A program made the position numbers and the translations under genes. Positions 10,964-23,864 of a stretch of 64,000 bases of DNA are shown here, piece by piece. Source of the DNA: Trichoplax sp. H2 (Eukaryota > Placozoa > Uniplacotomia > Trichoplacea); assembly GCA_003344405.1 (NCBI GenBank), contig NOWV01000151.1:1-64000 (forward strand), read 5' to 3'. Each line of letters opens with the position of its first letter. The stretch's first letter is position 1. The notes below the pieces were generated by a model that saw only the letters and a program-made list of their open reading frames with translations, ran no database searches and had not been told where the DNA came from.

Positions 10964-12004
10964 ATGCCTTTTTCGTTCTTACAAGATCATCATGCAGCTC
11001 GAATCTTCGCTTGGTCTATTGGTATATTCGGTATTTTAAGCAATCTTACAGTTTTATGGTGTAACAATAAGCACAAACTTGTTAAAGCTTTCAGTGGCAA
11101 ATCATTGGATAATTATGATCGTCGCAATCAAACTACAAGGAAGGTATCAAAGGTATCCAATCTTTTAATCTGTCATTTGGCAGCTGCTGATCTCCTGGGC
11201 GCCTCTTATCTAATTATTATTGCTTCTGCTGATATTTACTATGGCTATTATCATCCAAATATGTTTCGAAACCCCATTTCTGGAAATAGTACGAATTTGT
11301 GGCTTCTTAGTCCTTTTTGTCATATAAGTCGCTTCTTATTTTTTTGCTCTTCTATGATATCTATTCTGATAACATTGGTGATTGCAATAGACCGCTTCAT
11401 TACTGTCATTTTCTCGCACAGTAAATTAAGATTAAGCATCTTTCGCTGTCAAATAATCACTTCAGCATGTTGGCTTTTCAGTATAGGCTATGCTCTTATT
11501 CCAACTATCCTTAATATTATTGTAATACACACAATATCGAAGTATCGATTTGATATGAGTTCTAATCTTTGCCTATTTTTCAATGTAGTACCATTCTCCT
11601 ACTCAGTTTATTTCCTATCCAGGGAAATTATTTACTTTACGTTAATCGGACTGATTATAATTTTTTATCTATTAATTATAATTTATGTCAAAATTAAAAG
11701 AAGTAATTTAGGATCTCAAATGAACAGAGTTGAAAGAAGAATATCTCTTATTATGATCATTTTAACTATCTCAAATATTTGCAGTCTCCTCCCTTCATTC
11801 TTCATATATTCATTAACCCAAGACGATTATTCCTTGATCGCTATGCAAACTTATCAGCGTACTATCACTATGTTCATATTTGCTATATTCGCAAATACTG
11901 CAATCAATCCAATTGTATATTTTAAATTAACTGCTTCCATTGAAATTAGAACGTCTTTCTCGTGGTTTAAAACTAAAAGAGTATCTGTAGTGCCAGCAAA
12001 TTAA
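10964..12004 (+). CDS. GPCR-3, intronless LGR-like class A receptor without LRR ectodomain
   Basis: 346-residue seven-helix receptor. The start is the ATG giving M-P-F-S-F-L-Q, matching GPCR-4; the upstream open frame begins at a TTG and is not conserved. Motifs: helix 1 Asn (N27), helix 2 LAAADLLG with Asp76, sequon NST in loop 1, a Cys pair between helix 3 and loop 2, DRF at 143-145, SNICSLLP in helix 6 instead of CWxP, and NPIVYF in helix 7. The closest relative in the window is GPCR-4, with which it also shares upstream and downstream DNA. The cytosolic tail is short and basic. Ligand and coupling are unknown. Confidence 0.9.
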   Translation: MPFSFLQDHHAARIFAWSIGIFGILSNLTVLWCNNKHKLVKAFSGKSLDNYDRRNQTTRKVSKVSNLLICHLAAADLLGASYLIIIASADIYYGYYHPNMFRNPISGNSTNLWLLSPFCHISRFLFFCSSMISILITLVIAIDRFITVIFSHSKLRLSIFRCQIITSACWLFSIGYALIPTILNIIVIHTISKYRFDMSSNLCLFFNVVPFSYSVYFLSREIIYFTLIGLIIIFYLLIIIYVKIKRSNLGSQMNRVERRISLIMIILTISNICSLLPSFFIYSLTQDDYSLIAMQTYQRTITMFIFAIFANTAINPIVYFKLTASIEIRTSFSWFKTKRVSVVPAN

Positions 12005-15000
12005 TCTGTAAATTTTAGCTCGAAACTTTTTTTCTGATAGATATCATCGTTCCCCGAGGCGAACCAAATAATATATTGATATCCAATATGTTAACGTTAA
12101 ATTCGCAAGAATTTTCAGCGATGATTTAAAGTGCTACATAATCGATGAAGCAATTGCAAATAAGCAATTGCTACGCGTATAGGGCTATAAGTAGGATTTA
12201 TTATTGCTAACTCTATCGTTCTGTATTCTAGTTTCCTTAAGATTTTTAGAACTAAAGATTATATCTAGCAATATGTGTATGTAGATATTAAACGATAACT
12301 GAAATAGCCTAGTACTAATGGTTTTAAAGTATGGTACACTACTCAAAATTGTAGAATGTACTACGTACTGAAATCATTATCGATTTAGTTAACAATCAGT
12401 TTTCATGATTGATACTCTGTTTTCTTGATTATCGTTTTTGAAGCTATCATTCCAATAAGCTAATATCATCAGATTTATCTACTGGCATTTACTATTATTC
12501 TGTGATGGTTTCAATTAATAGTATGCAATGCCAATGAGTTCATAAGAGTAAATTAAAATATTATCCTAAAATTGTTTATTGAAAACCAAGCGTTAGCATG
12601 GAAATCGATTTAATTATCCAAGCTGATATTTGATATTCGTATATTGTATCTTATTACCAATGAACTTAACCTAGACTTGACATTTATAAATAACGACGAT
12701 CATTTATAAAGAATGTTTATTTAATACTATATAAAATTTCCCGTTTTTTTCAGAAATGTTCAATACTTTTTTTTATCAGCACTACCGAATTTATTGTCAA
12801 TCATCAATTAGCCAATATAGCCAATATTTCCTTTTTTTAGCAGCCCTGAGCAGAGACTTCCAAGAAAAATTTCTCATAGCAGTCTCTACTTCAACCATTC
12901 CCTGAAAGTACTATTAGCAAAAGGCAGAGATTAAGAATATATTACTAGTACAATATTTAACTTAATTACTGATAAATTGCCGTAGATCAGTTAATAGGCG
13001 TACTACCTATAATGATATGCTGTTGCATCTCCGAACGTTAAACCTACATCAATCAAATGCATGCTATTTGAGAGCTTCGAAGTTATTTCAAGAATTTGTC
13101 ATAAACTGACTTAGGCTATCTCTGAATATCTGTGTCTGAACATAGCTGCTTCACTCTAAATTGAAAAAGAATTGAACATAAGGGAGTAAAAGCGGCATAT
13201 TACAACAGAATTTAGAATACGATTTAAGCATATTAACACGTTTCTTGTTCCAGCCATATAATACTTGATTAAGACATAATTGGGCTTGAAGAACTGGTTC
13301 TAAAATGTTCGCCTGTTTTGGCCAACTAAGTAAGTTTGATGTATCATCAATTGGAACGATTGCTAGCGTAGCGGTAGATAAAATCTCATGTCCTATAATC
13401 GAATAAAACTATTTGCGAATTTTATTTTATTTATTGCATATACTTAGTTTATTATTAGTATCAAAGGTAACTTTAAATTACAATAAACAAGTAGTCCAAA
13501 ATATTTGACATTCATGGATGATCTCATCCGTAAATCTCTCACATTAATGATCAATCAAGTCTATGAATTAAAATGGATACGAAAGCTACATACTTTTGTC
13601 TATTTATGGTATATAAAATAAAGTCTACTTTAAATCATGATAGCTTTCTATTTCGAATCACCCATTCTTTCTTATTTCTTACTTCACAGTAACTTTACAA
13701 CCAAAGGAATAAATAACGATTTATTTTGTTGTACTTCAAGTAATGAATTTGTGCAAAGTACTAACGCCGACTGTTACTACAAAACTAGGAATCATCAAAA
13801 GAAAAAATTCATCCTTTATATTATGGTCGACAGATTGGGCTAATTATTAATTTCTTACTGGTACTTCCATTAAAAATGCATCCATAACTTGTAAATCAGC
13901 TAATACATGTTCAGCTCTGTACACGAGACGTTATACTATCATGATATTATGATTTCTTTGAGATCGACTAAATCTGCATGTGGGAAAACGGTAGCCGTGA
14001 TAGATTAAGGGTATTAAATAAGTGAGAAATCAGAGAGAAGGATAGCAACAGAGGGTTTAAAGAGGTTTTATTTGACCAGCGATCGCGCGTATTAAAAGAT
14101 TAGATGAACCGTGAGTTTAAGATACTAAAGTATTTGATGCACAATGCCAACGTAAAATGTTCAGGGTTTCGAATTACATTCCTTTATGGACCTTATTTTC
14201 TATCTGCAAGAATACTCAACAGTATCCCATAGCAGAACGGTTAAAATGTAATAAGAAATTTACGGATCTTTACTTACACTATTGCGTTATTAGAAATCAG
14301 GGCCATTGTAAATTAAGTCTATGAATAAAATGCACACTGTAATAGATCGAAGTTTACAGCTGGTAGAAAGGAGTCTAAATAACATGCTCTACCTCTCGTA
14401 ATAAGAGATATAAACCGCAATATTGACGATCAAGTTTTAATGAGAAGACCATAGCCGTCATACGTCATTGTAGATTTTAGAGCCAAATAATACTATTCTG
14501 TTTTCAGTCTCTGCCATTGGTTGACTACCGTACATGCATTTCCAGTAAATTATTATTGATAACCCATCTCTCCCTAATTGAATAAAGCCCATATATTTGA
14601 CAGTATGAAAATATGCATTATCTGCAGTCAAAACAGATATTACTTGGATATAAAATTACGAGTAAATAAGAAGCAGTTTTTGTAGTTACGAACAATCTAG
14701 ATTATACTCGTGTACATATCTTAAATCAAAATTAAGTGAAATAATAAAATACTCTAATTGATTAAAAACAATGTTACAGTTGCTTGCGATATCTGATCTA
14801 GACTAGTCCATAACATTTTCACAATGATGTTCCTGAGATAATTATAGTCTCATTTAACGCATTATTTGAAAGCTATGTACAATGCACAATTCTTCTATAT
14901 TGCTGCATTGTGACTAATTAATGTAAATACGGTATGATAGCTTTGCATCACTATTATTGATCGATACTTATACTCTATGTGCATCCTCTTCAATTCACTG

Positions 15001-17080
15001 TTACCACAGTTACTTTGAAGATATCTACATATTAGACATGAGAAAGGTTCGGCTCAGCTTTATCATCAAAAGTTATCTAGTAACAATTAGGATGCTTGCA
15101 TGCCAAATTCATGAATAGAATCCTTTATTTTCACAATATAACTTGATGTGGTAGGATCGCATGCCTTGTTATGCACTATTTCTAATTATCACGTGCCATC
15201 ATTGGATATGCTTTTTATTTTCGCTTTAGAAACGAGTATAAGCAGGTTAAGTAATAAAACAACAAAATTGTCATGGCAATAAAATAATATATATCGGAAA
15301 TAGGTACACTGCTGACGTTAGCTCTATCGAAATATACAAGTAAATTCAAAGCAGCAATTATCAGGATCTTCTTCGTAGTTAATAGTAGGAAATCTAATAT
15401 ATTATTTCTAACGTGCAGTATTACAAATGACAACTTAATATCTATACTGAACATGAACTGTACCCAATAGCATATCCGAATATTAAAATTATTGGTATAA
15501 AAGAATAAAATAAAAGAAAACAAAAATGCGTCCTTAAAAAAATCTCGCTTTTAATATATACTATTTAGCGCTACCGCAGGTACAAAAACAGTCAATCACT
15601 TGTGCACAAGAATCGATCATTGTCGATTCTAGGTAAAAAATTCTAACCATTGAAATAACTATACTAGGTAGTGATATAAATATAATATAGCACTATTTGC
15701 TTTAAACTCAGCTAGAAATAAATGACTAATCATAAATTTTATTATTAATTAATTACTTCGTAGAATTGTACTCAAGCATCCATGGTCCTTTAATGGCAAC
15801 TGGAAACTATATCGGAAAATATGAAATTTCCTTCTTAACAAATGGGCCTACGTATAAACTAATTTATTACATTTCATTAGAGAATATGGTCTCGAAAATA
15901 ATTAGTAAAGAAGAAAATATTAAATTCCGGTTGTTATGTGTGTTATACATATAGCAGTAAAGAATAAATATGTATGATAATAATACTGATACTACTTTTT
16001 AAAATATTTAGGTGCATTGTAAAAATTTGCAATTAACTCAAGACATTTTGTCGTCAAAATTTTTGATGATTAGAATTTTATATCAATGCAATAGTTTTTT
16101 GTGGCTAACATGACAAAGTGTTCAATCTTAGAAAACAATTGAATATATACAATTTACTAACCTAAAGTAAAGAACAATATATATCATATTATAATTCTTT
16201 TGAAAGGCTATTATACCGCTTGCACTTTATGAAATATAGCAGTAAGTAAAGTATTGATACTAGATCTTATATTGAGTTTTATAGTTGCTACAGCAATACA
16301 AATAAGAATTCGTAAAATTTACACTATGTCGTAGTAAAAGATGACTTATATACAGTAGGAATGCAAAGAATATGTAAAGTAGTTCTTTATTATTTTAGCA
16401 ACATATGCTACGTAAAGGTACTGTATCAACTGCTATTCCATAGCTAAAACGATCTTCTTAATGTTGTAATATAACTATTAATGGCGATAGTATCATGGAA
16501 ATAAAATTTAATAGCAAAAGAAATTAAATCAGAAATTAATGACATAAACTTTCTTTCATCGAATGAAATTTTGGTCTATATTAGTTTCTTGGTGACGAAT
16601 CCTATCCTCTCTATTGCATTCACAACTTTCATAACTTCTATTCTTCGGTAAATTTGATAATTAATGGTTACAGATCGCCAGAGTGTAACTGAAATTTTTT
16701 TAATTTAAAGTAATTAATGTTTATTGACTTCAATTTTGGGAAATTAATAACCAATTCAATAAAGGAGATCATTATTATTTAACTATTTTCCTCACAGGAC
16801 GTTTATTACTTGAACAAACGACCTGATCATAGAAAAGAAGATGCTCATCAAATAATACCGATTCGTAAGGCTTATATCTGAAAAAGAATCTATAGAATCA
16901 ACACATAATAGATATTTAGCAGTTAATTATCTGGTCAATACATTATTATAGGCTATTTTAAAATAATCATTATAAATCTATTTCAATCATCGTAATATTC
17001 ATAAACCTATTTATACTTTAAGTGTATTAGAACATCCTTTATTACTTATATGATATCATAAGTACAGCTATAAAGAGCGC
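12005..17080. other. Intergenic between GPCR-3 and GPCR-4
   Basis: No gene is supported in these 5 kb. The left part belongs to the GPCR-3/GPCR-4 duplication, about 14270-16330 resembles 7680-10075, and 16575 onward is the duplicated upstream region of GPCR-4. The open frames at 15215-15523 (-) and 15766-15954 (+) lie in this repeated flank, and no domain is recognisable. Confidence 0.6.
14270..16330. repeat. Diverged copy of the GPCR-1/GPCR-2 3' flank
   Basis: Colinear but weakly matching 7680-10075: for example cactattgcgtta...cagggccattg, gtaatagatcgaagtttacag and gttgactaccgtac correspond in order to blocks near 7680, 7750 and 7930. The receptor units therefore share one ancestral unit including flank. 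Confidence 0.75.
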
Positions 17081-17165
17081 CATCGAAGTGAACCTGATTC
17101 AGTATATTAAAGATTCAGCTACATTCATATTAATACTAGACATCTAGCAGTCCACATATTTAACC
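17081..17165 (+). promoter_or_regulatory. Conserved proximal upstream block of GPCR-4
   Basis: Counterpart of 10882-10963, with the same gattcagtatattaaaga core. It contains in-frame stops, so it is not coding. Confidence 0.55.
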
Positions 17166-18224
17166 ATGCCTTTCTCGTTCCTACAAGATCATCACGCAGC
17201 TCGAATCATTGCCTGGTCTATTGGCATATTCGGTGTTTTAAGCAATCTTGCAATTTTATGGCGTAACAATAAATATAAATTCGTTAAAACTTTTAATAGC
17301 AATCCATTGGATAATCGCCGTAATCAACCTGCAAAGAAAGTGTCTACGATTATTAATTATTTAATCTGTCACTTGGCAACTGCTGATCTCCTAGGCGCCT
17401 CTTATCTAATTATTATTGCTTCTGCTGATCTTTACTATGGCTATCATCATCCAAATATGTTTCAAAATCCTAGTCCTGGAAATAGTACGAATCTCTGGCT
17501 TCTTAGTCCTTTTTGTCATCTTAGTCGTTTCTTAATTTTCTGTACTTCTATAGTATCTATTCTGATAACATTTGTGATTGCAATAGATCGCTTTATTACT
17601 GTTATTTTCCTCCGTTATAGATTACGATTAAATATCTTTCGTTGTCAAATGATCATTTTAGCATGTTGGCTTTTCAGTATAGGCTATGCTCTCATTCCAA
17701 CTATCCGTAATATTATTGTAATGCACCCGGTATCGAAGTATCGATTTGATATGGTTTCGAATCTTTGCCTATATCTCGATGTAGTACCATATTACTCCGC
17801 AGCTTACATCCTATCCAGGCAAATTATTTACTTTACGTTAATCGGACTGATTGCAATGATGTATCTATTAATTATAATTTATATTAAAGCTAGAGGACGC
17901 AATTTAGGATCTCGAAAGAACAGAGTTGAAAAAAGGATATTTCTTATTATGATCATTATAACTATCTCCAATATTTGCAGTCTCCTACCTTCATTCCTTG
18001 TGTTTACGCTAGCCCGAGATGAATCTTCCTTGGTCGCTATTCAATCTTTTCAGCGTACTTTCACAATATTCATAGTTGCTGTATTCGCAAATACTGCAAT
18101 CAATCCAATTGTATATTTTGCATTAACCACTTCAATTAAAAATAGAGCCCCTTTCTTGAGGTTTAGTACTAAAAAAAATAAGGTAAGACCTGTAAATAAA
18201 CCCGAAAATTTCAAGCCAAAATGA
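17166..18224 (+). CDS. GPCR-4, intronless LGR-like class A receptor without LRR ectodomain
   Basis: 352-residue receptor, closest to GPCR-3. Helix 1 starts near residue 13; N27 in helix 1, LATADLLG with Asp74, loop 1 sequon NST at 106-108, W111, C117, DRF at 141-143, SNICSLLP in helix 6, and NPIVYF in helix 7. The tail after helix 7 is about 35 residues and Lys-rich. The strong match to the LGR receptor pattern G-x-x-YL-x-x-x-A-x-x-D-x-Y after helix 2 supports the subfamily. There is no signal peptide and no leucine-rich repeat upstream in any frame. The gene is complete and uninterrupted, so probably functional; ligand unknown. Confidence 0.9.
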   Translation: MPFSFLQDHHAARIIAWSIGIFGVLSNLAILWRNNKYKFVKTFNSNPLDNRRNQPAKKVSTIINYLICHLATADLLGASYLIIIASADLYYGYHHPNMFQNPSPGNSTNLWLLSPFCHLSRFLIFCTSIVSILITFVIAIDRFITVIFLRYRLRLNIFRCQMIILACWLFSIGYALIPTIRNIIVMHPVSKYRFDMVSNLCLYLDVVPYYSAAYILSRQIIYFTLIGLIAMMYLLIIIYIKARGRNLGSRKNRVEKRIFLIMIIITISNICSLLPSFLVFTLARDESSLVAIQSFQRTFTIFIVAVFANTAINPIVYFALTTSIKNRAPFLRFSTKKNKVRPVNKPENFKPK

Positions 18225-20045
18225 AATATTTCAGCTATATGCCATCGTTTCTTGATGTACACCAAGTTCTATATTAATATTCAATATGTTAATTTATAAC
18301 TGGCATGGAATTTTACAGATGATTTACAATGCTGTGCAATCTTTGGAGCAACTGCAAATAAACAATTATCGTATTTCTGTATGCAGGATTGTTAGTTCTA
18401 ACTGTATTTATCTACGTTCTTGTTTCGCTAACATTTTTTTAGTACTTGAGACTATATCTTGCAGTGTATATAGATATTAAACTATAAATGAAACAGCCCA
18501 GTATTAAGAGACTTTGAAATACGTTGCTAAGAATTATGGAATGTACTAAGTAATCATTATTAATTTTAATAATTAGGTTTCATGGTTGTTGCTATGTTTT
18601 CTTGATATTATCTTTAAGCAATTATTCCAATAGCATAATATCATAAGTTTTCTGCCAGTATTTATTATCATTCTAAGATAATTTCCAATAGTATACAGTA
18701 CCAATGAGTTCGTAAGTACTTATCAAAATGCTAATCTGTGATTATTTATAATTGTCAAGGGTGTAAGGAAGTTGACTTAATTATTCAAGTTGGTCCCTGA
18801 TATACGTATTGTGTCTTATATTACCAATAAACTTTACGGAGGCTTAAAATTCAAAAATATTGACAATCAACAGTATAGATCGTTACTTTAATACTTTGCA
18901 ACTTAAAAATTGTTCTTTCTGAAATATTTGATAGTTTTGTCATTAGCGCTATCGAATTTTTTTGCTGAACATCCAATGGTCTACGTCTCCTTTTATTCAC
19001 CAATCTCAAGTAGAACTTTCTAGAGAATTTCTATTAGAAGTACCTGCTTCAGTCATACTCTAAAGGGACTATTGTAATTGCAATAGTCAGAGATTAAAAT
19101 ATTGTTCTGGTATAAATTTTAACTTAGTTATTGATAAATGGCCATTGATAAGTTAATACTGCAGTCATACTGTCTATAATAATATGCTGTTACATCTCCA
19201 AAATACCGATTCTACGCTGATCAAATACTTGTTATTTTAAAGCTCCTAAGGTTATTGAAGAATTTATTATAATCCTGCTTAAGCCATCTTAGAATTTCAG
19301 AGCCTTAACATACTAGTATTATTCTAAATTGAAAGCAATTAAACACATGGCGTAAAAAGCGGCATACACTAAAAGAATTTAGAATAAGATCTTAGAACAT
19401 TAACTCATTTCTCGTTCCAGTCAGGTAATAATTTGGTTGTAATAAAATTGAAAGCAGCTGGTTTTAAAATGATACACCTGTTTTGGCCTACTTAGGAAAT
19501 TTACTGTGCCATTGATAGGAAATTTCCTGCCGTAGTAATAAACAAAATTTTGTGTTATTACTCCGAATGAAACGGTGTACATATTTTATCTGATTAATTA
19601 AGTATATTATAGTTTTTCGTCGATATCGAAGGTAGCTTAAATTACAATTCACAAGCGGTTCATAATGTTTGACATATATGAATAACCTCATCCGTAAATC
19701 TCTAACATTAATAGCAGAAATTACTCAGTCTTTGGAATATTGGTGTTGAAGTAAGCCTGAATTAAAATGAATGCCAAAGCCAGTTACTTTCATCAACATA
19801 TAGGATATAATTAAGGTCTCTTTTAAATCCAAATACAGTTTCCTATTTATATTATCTATCATTTCTTAGCTTCCTACTTCACAATCACTACACATCTGAA
19901 TGAATAAATAACAAAGTACCCTAATGTACTTCTAGATGATAATGCTATTCAAAGTACAAACTCCGGTTGTAACATAGAATAACAAAAAGAAAATATTTTC
20001 ATAAATTATATCATGGTCGGCAGATTTGGCTAATTAATAATCTAT

Positions 20046-21817
20046 TAATGTTTAAATTGGTAAAGTAAATATTCAATTATGTATACAGTACACAATAACC
20101 AACGAAAACATCCAACAGGTCAAGAAAAAAATATTCTATTACTGTTCCTGTAAAAATTTCTTCATTGATCAACTATCCATCCTAATCATTAAAAAATTAA
20201 CTTGACGGCTTTGAGCCCCAATATATGGAAAAGCAATTTCATAAAGGTTTGCTTATAAGCGATTAATGAAGTGTGATATAGTGTACATTAGGTGGCTAAC
20301 GTCAAATGCATAGTAAGAGAGTTTAAAATGGTGTTAATTATGTTCTCATCAGGTTTCTTTTTGAGTTCTTTTCTTGACTACTTTAAATATTTATAAATGT
20401 CTAGCATTAACTTTATTAATTCTACGGTATTCAACCGGAAACAACATTTTTTCCTAAACATACCAACATAAATCGTTTGTTTTTTGCAAAAAATGTTTTT
20501 AATTTTAAGAATATTATTAAAATTTCTCAACTTTCGTATGAATTAAAATCACCAATTTCTTTCTTCTCTCTTAGTTAGCAGCTAGCTCAATTTAAAAAAG
20601 TAAAGGTAGCGCAGAAAAACAAATAATAATCTTTATTAACACTATCACCACAGTTAAAGCCTCAAGTTACGCAAAATTTTCATCTATTTGTAGTTATTTT
20701 TATATATCGCTAACCCTCTTTTACAAATACATCAAATATCTATTTATTATATAATTTAAAAAACAATTTAAATTACTTCCAAAGTAATCGTTTATTAATT
20801 GATACTAAATACTAAACATTTTTGTTTATGGGTATTGAATAATTCAGCCACACCGCAGGCATATTTGAGTACATTGTTCATACAATGAAATAAATTCTAA
20901 ATTTTCTTCGATCAATGCTAAGCAAAACGAGTTCGGTCAGTTGAAATATTTAGAAATTTTTATTCGTCCGTAAAATATCTTACTTTAAGGAATTATCGGC
21001 GATTATTGAAAGAACTAGGTAAAATGTGATAGCGGTACAATCGAGTAGTGGACAATGTCAACTATCCAACTGGTCCTCTATTGTAGCTCTTGTATAATAT
21101 AAAGCAATGCTATATAACTGATTAAAAATTAATAAATACTTAGATAAGAAAATAATTGCTTTTACTAAATATTTTTCTTAGTTTTTCTATTACTCATTAT
21201 TATTTATAACCTTTAGACCTTACGTAAGCTGAAGACTTCCACATATTCGCCTAGTCTAATTCTCCTTACAAGCAGCACCTTCATTTAGAGAAAATATACT
21301 CATTTTCTTATTATATTACCAATACAACAGTTTGAAACAAGGCAATCGTGCAACATGGAGATCTTTATTAAGCGAGAATAATAGACTAACAGGCTTAAAT
21401 ATAATTTAAAGCAATTCAAGACTAAAAACATATACCAATCAAATATTAGTAAGATTCCAATTTATTAGTCCAAAAATACCTCTTCTAAAATATTTAAGCT
21501 TGATCTATGAACCGTATGAAAGTTAGCCACTAGATGGTTTATCAGATACCAATAAATAAGTCATCAAAAAAGCAGCGCTGTAATCAGGGTTGAAGTATTT
21601 AAAGCCACATAATACTGAACAGTGAAGCGTATAGTCATAGCAGTAAACTCGCGCTAATTTGATGTGATTGTTAGTATCGATAACAGTTATTTATTAATGT
21701 CTAGAATCTTCGCTTTTCTTTGATTTTTTGCATCTTGGGCATGATCAAGTTAAATCAATACGTAATAAGTTTATTTTAAACTTATATCAGCATACATCCA
21801 TTATTTCGGCATAAATT
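20046..21817. other. Intergenic between GPCR-4 unit and receptor pseudogene
   Basis: AT-rich, with no supported gene, LTR or tandem array seen. Confidence 0.5.
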
Positions 21818-22736
21818 TTAGGACTAATTGGATTTATAGCCAATGTGGTCTACTCCTAACTGCTACAAAACGTTGTTATATGAATAGTAATGATGCTATT
21901 CTTAGCCGCCCTAAATGCAGACGAGTACATCCAACGGCTCGAATACTACTGATCAATCTAATGATCGTCGATTTTTTGGCGCAGTTTATCTTACCATTGT
22001 TGCTATTGCTACTACTGTTTACAACGTTCATCCTCACATCGGAGGGAATCATTCTCTACTAGATGGGGATGTCAACTGCAGTAATAGTCTTTTTGTCATG
22101 TTGTGGGCAATTAATCCATTTTGTAGCCTTGCTAGATTCCTTTACTTTCTCTCGATGACTACGTCAATTTTATTAATACTTTTAATAGCGATTGAACGGT
22201 ACTTGGTATTAATTCGATCGCTTCGGTCAACAACAGCAAATGTTAGTGGTTTTAAGATCATTTTAGTATTATGTTGGCTATTTTGTATCGCTAGAGCTCT
22301 CTATTCTACAATACGAGCTCTATTAATTTCACATCTGGTAAAAAATCAGACACAAATCAATTTAATGTTATGCTTACTGGCTGATACTGACATTTGAAAT
22401 ACGATATTTAAATATACTTAATGTAAGTATATTTTATGTTGGATTTATCCTGACCGTTATTATTCATACAGCATTATTGATCCGGCTACACCAAATTAAA
22501 GGCTTAGTTTAATATAATCAAGTAAAGTCGGAAATACCCTTAGCTAAGACACTCATTTATATAACTCTTAGCAATTTTATATCCATGATTCCAATTACTG
22601 TTATCATTATGTGCCACATATAGCGTTACCTATTATTATGAGTTCAACTTTTATGCACACCAGCCCAATTTATGTCGTATTCATGTATATCATCTCAATA
22701 GGCAATCCTCTAATCTATTTAAAGCCAACAAATTAA
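21818..22736 (+). pseudogene. Decayed LGR-like receptor gene
   Basis: Pieces of all main helices appear in order but in changing frames. Helix 1 (L-G-L-I-G-F-I-A-N-V) from 21818 hits a stop. Helix 2 (LLINLMIVDFLA) is in a second frame from 21880 and continues in a third as GAVYLTIVAIAT. That frame runs through W-x-x-NPFC, helix 3 with ERY, and helix 4 CWLFCIARALYSTIRA, to a stop at 22395-22397. A helix 6 piece (TLSNFISMIPI) lies in another frame near 22540-22610, and helix 7 GNPLIYLKP ends at TAA 22734-22736. At least four frame changes plus stops rule out a working product. ERY rather than DRF suggests an older branch of the family. Confidence 0.85.
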
Positions 22737-23263
22737 ACGGAAAACATCGATACCAAGCCATTCGTATTAATTTTAAATAACGACAATAACGTATCCTGCA
22801 TGTTCAGATGCAAAATTTGTACGATATTAAATTACTAGCTGGTCTGCTACAACTACTATAGCCACATATAAAATCTATTAATGAATTATGTTTAGCATAG
22901 TTTTATATACGTACGCTTATTAAGTTTACGGCAACTGTATAATAGTCCAGCTAATGTTCTTAAATCTATCACTATTTTAAAATTATCTTCAACAGGCCAA
23001 TTCCATCATGACTTAGATATCATAAAATCAAACACTTTCTCTTTGGCTTTTTCATCCACCTTCATCTTTTATTTCCGTCAGAACTTGTACTCCTAATGAC
23101 GCACAGTACGAAACACAGTATGCGTATATTAAAGAATCTTTAAAAATTTTTTAAATTTGTCCTTTGTAGCAATGACTCTTATACTTCATCGCCAGTCAGC
23201 TAATCTAATGGAGGTATATTGTGTTATTATATTGGACATTAGTAATCCTAAAAATTAACGGAG
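22737..23263. other. Intergenic, pseudogene 3' flank
   Basis: No gene or repeat recognised before the LTR that follows. Confidence 0.5.
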
Positions 23264-23864
23264 TGTGACAGAGTACAGACTCCGTAAATTAATCGTAGCG
23301 TTAGTTTTAGTAACAAAGATTTTAATAGTTTGTTAATAACCTTTATTTATTAGGTACTCGTTAATGGTAATTTTATTAGTAGTCTAGTCATACTTGTTGT
23401 AGACTCTGAGCAGAATAGTGTACTTACAGAGGTGACAACTAATATTCACACATAGTAATTTCTGTTACTTTGTTGCGAGCCTTTGATTGTTAATTGGCTC
23501 TTAATTAGTTCGTAACTCATTAGTGTTGTTTACGCCGTCTGCCATGCTGAACCATATAAGACAGCCGGCTATACAAAACTTTATATTTTTAGGGTTATTC
23601 ACCTAAGCTGTGTACAGAGTGCAGCCGAACTAGGGTATATAAAGCCCGGTGCTCTCATTAATTAGTTAGTCGACGATTGACCGTGTAGTGCACGCGTGTA
23701 GTTAGAGTAGTCTTGGATGTCAAGACTACCCTGGTTTAATAACCTAATTTAAAAGCCTAAGTCTAGTCTACTCTTAGCCCGTTGGGGCACATTTGGCTAT
23801 TGTAGCCTTAGTATTTATGCAAATTCAAAGACTCAGGATTTCTTGTCGTGAGCTGAACACGACA
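23264..23864 (+). mobile_element. Degraded solo LTR E (about 601 bp)
   Basis: Starts TGTGACAG like LTR C and ends ACACGACA. The flanking pentamers are CGGAG and CCGAG (4 of 5 identical), so the target duplication is plausible but imperfect. A TATATAAA sits at 23636-23643, about 228 bases before the right end, as in the other LTRs. An ACGGAG/CTCCGT inverted pair spans the left edge (as in LTR A), so the left boundary could lie some bases upstream. Confidence 0.6.

Larger units (their letters stand above)
10360..13855. repeat. Older segmental duplication, copy 1 (GPCR-3 unit)
   Basis: Similar to 16575-20045 through the upstream region, the whole gene and about 1.8 kb of 3' flank; matched landmarks include the end block atggtcgacagattgggcta versus atggtcggcagatttggcta. 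Divergence is clearly greater than in the GPCR-1/GPCR-2 pair. The small open frame at 13637-13843 has no intact equivalent in the other copy. Confidence 0.85.
16575..20045. repeat. Older segmental duplication, copy 2 (GPCR-4 unit)
   Basis: Partner of 10360-13855. The 3' flank from 18225 to about 20045 follows 12005-13855 in order with many substitutions and indels. Open frames at 18286 and 19488 are chance frames in this flank. Confidence 0.85.
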
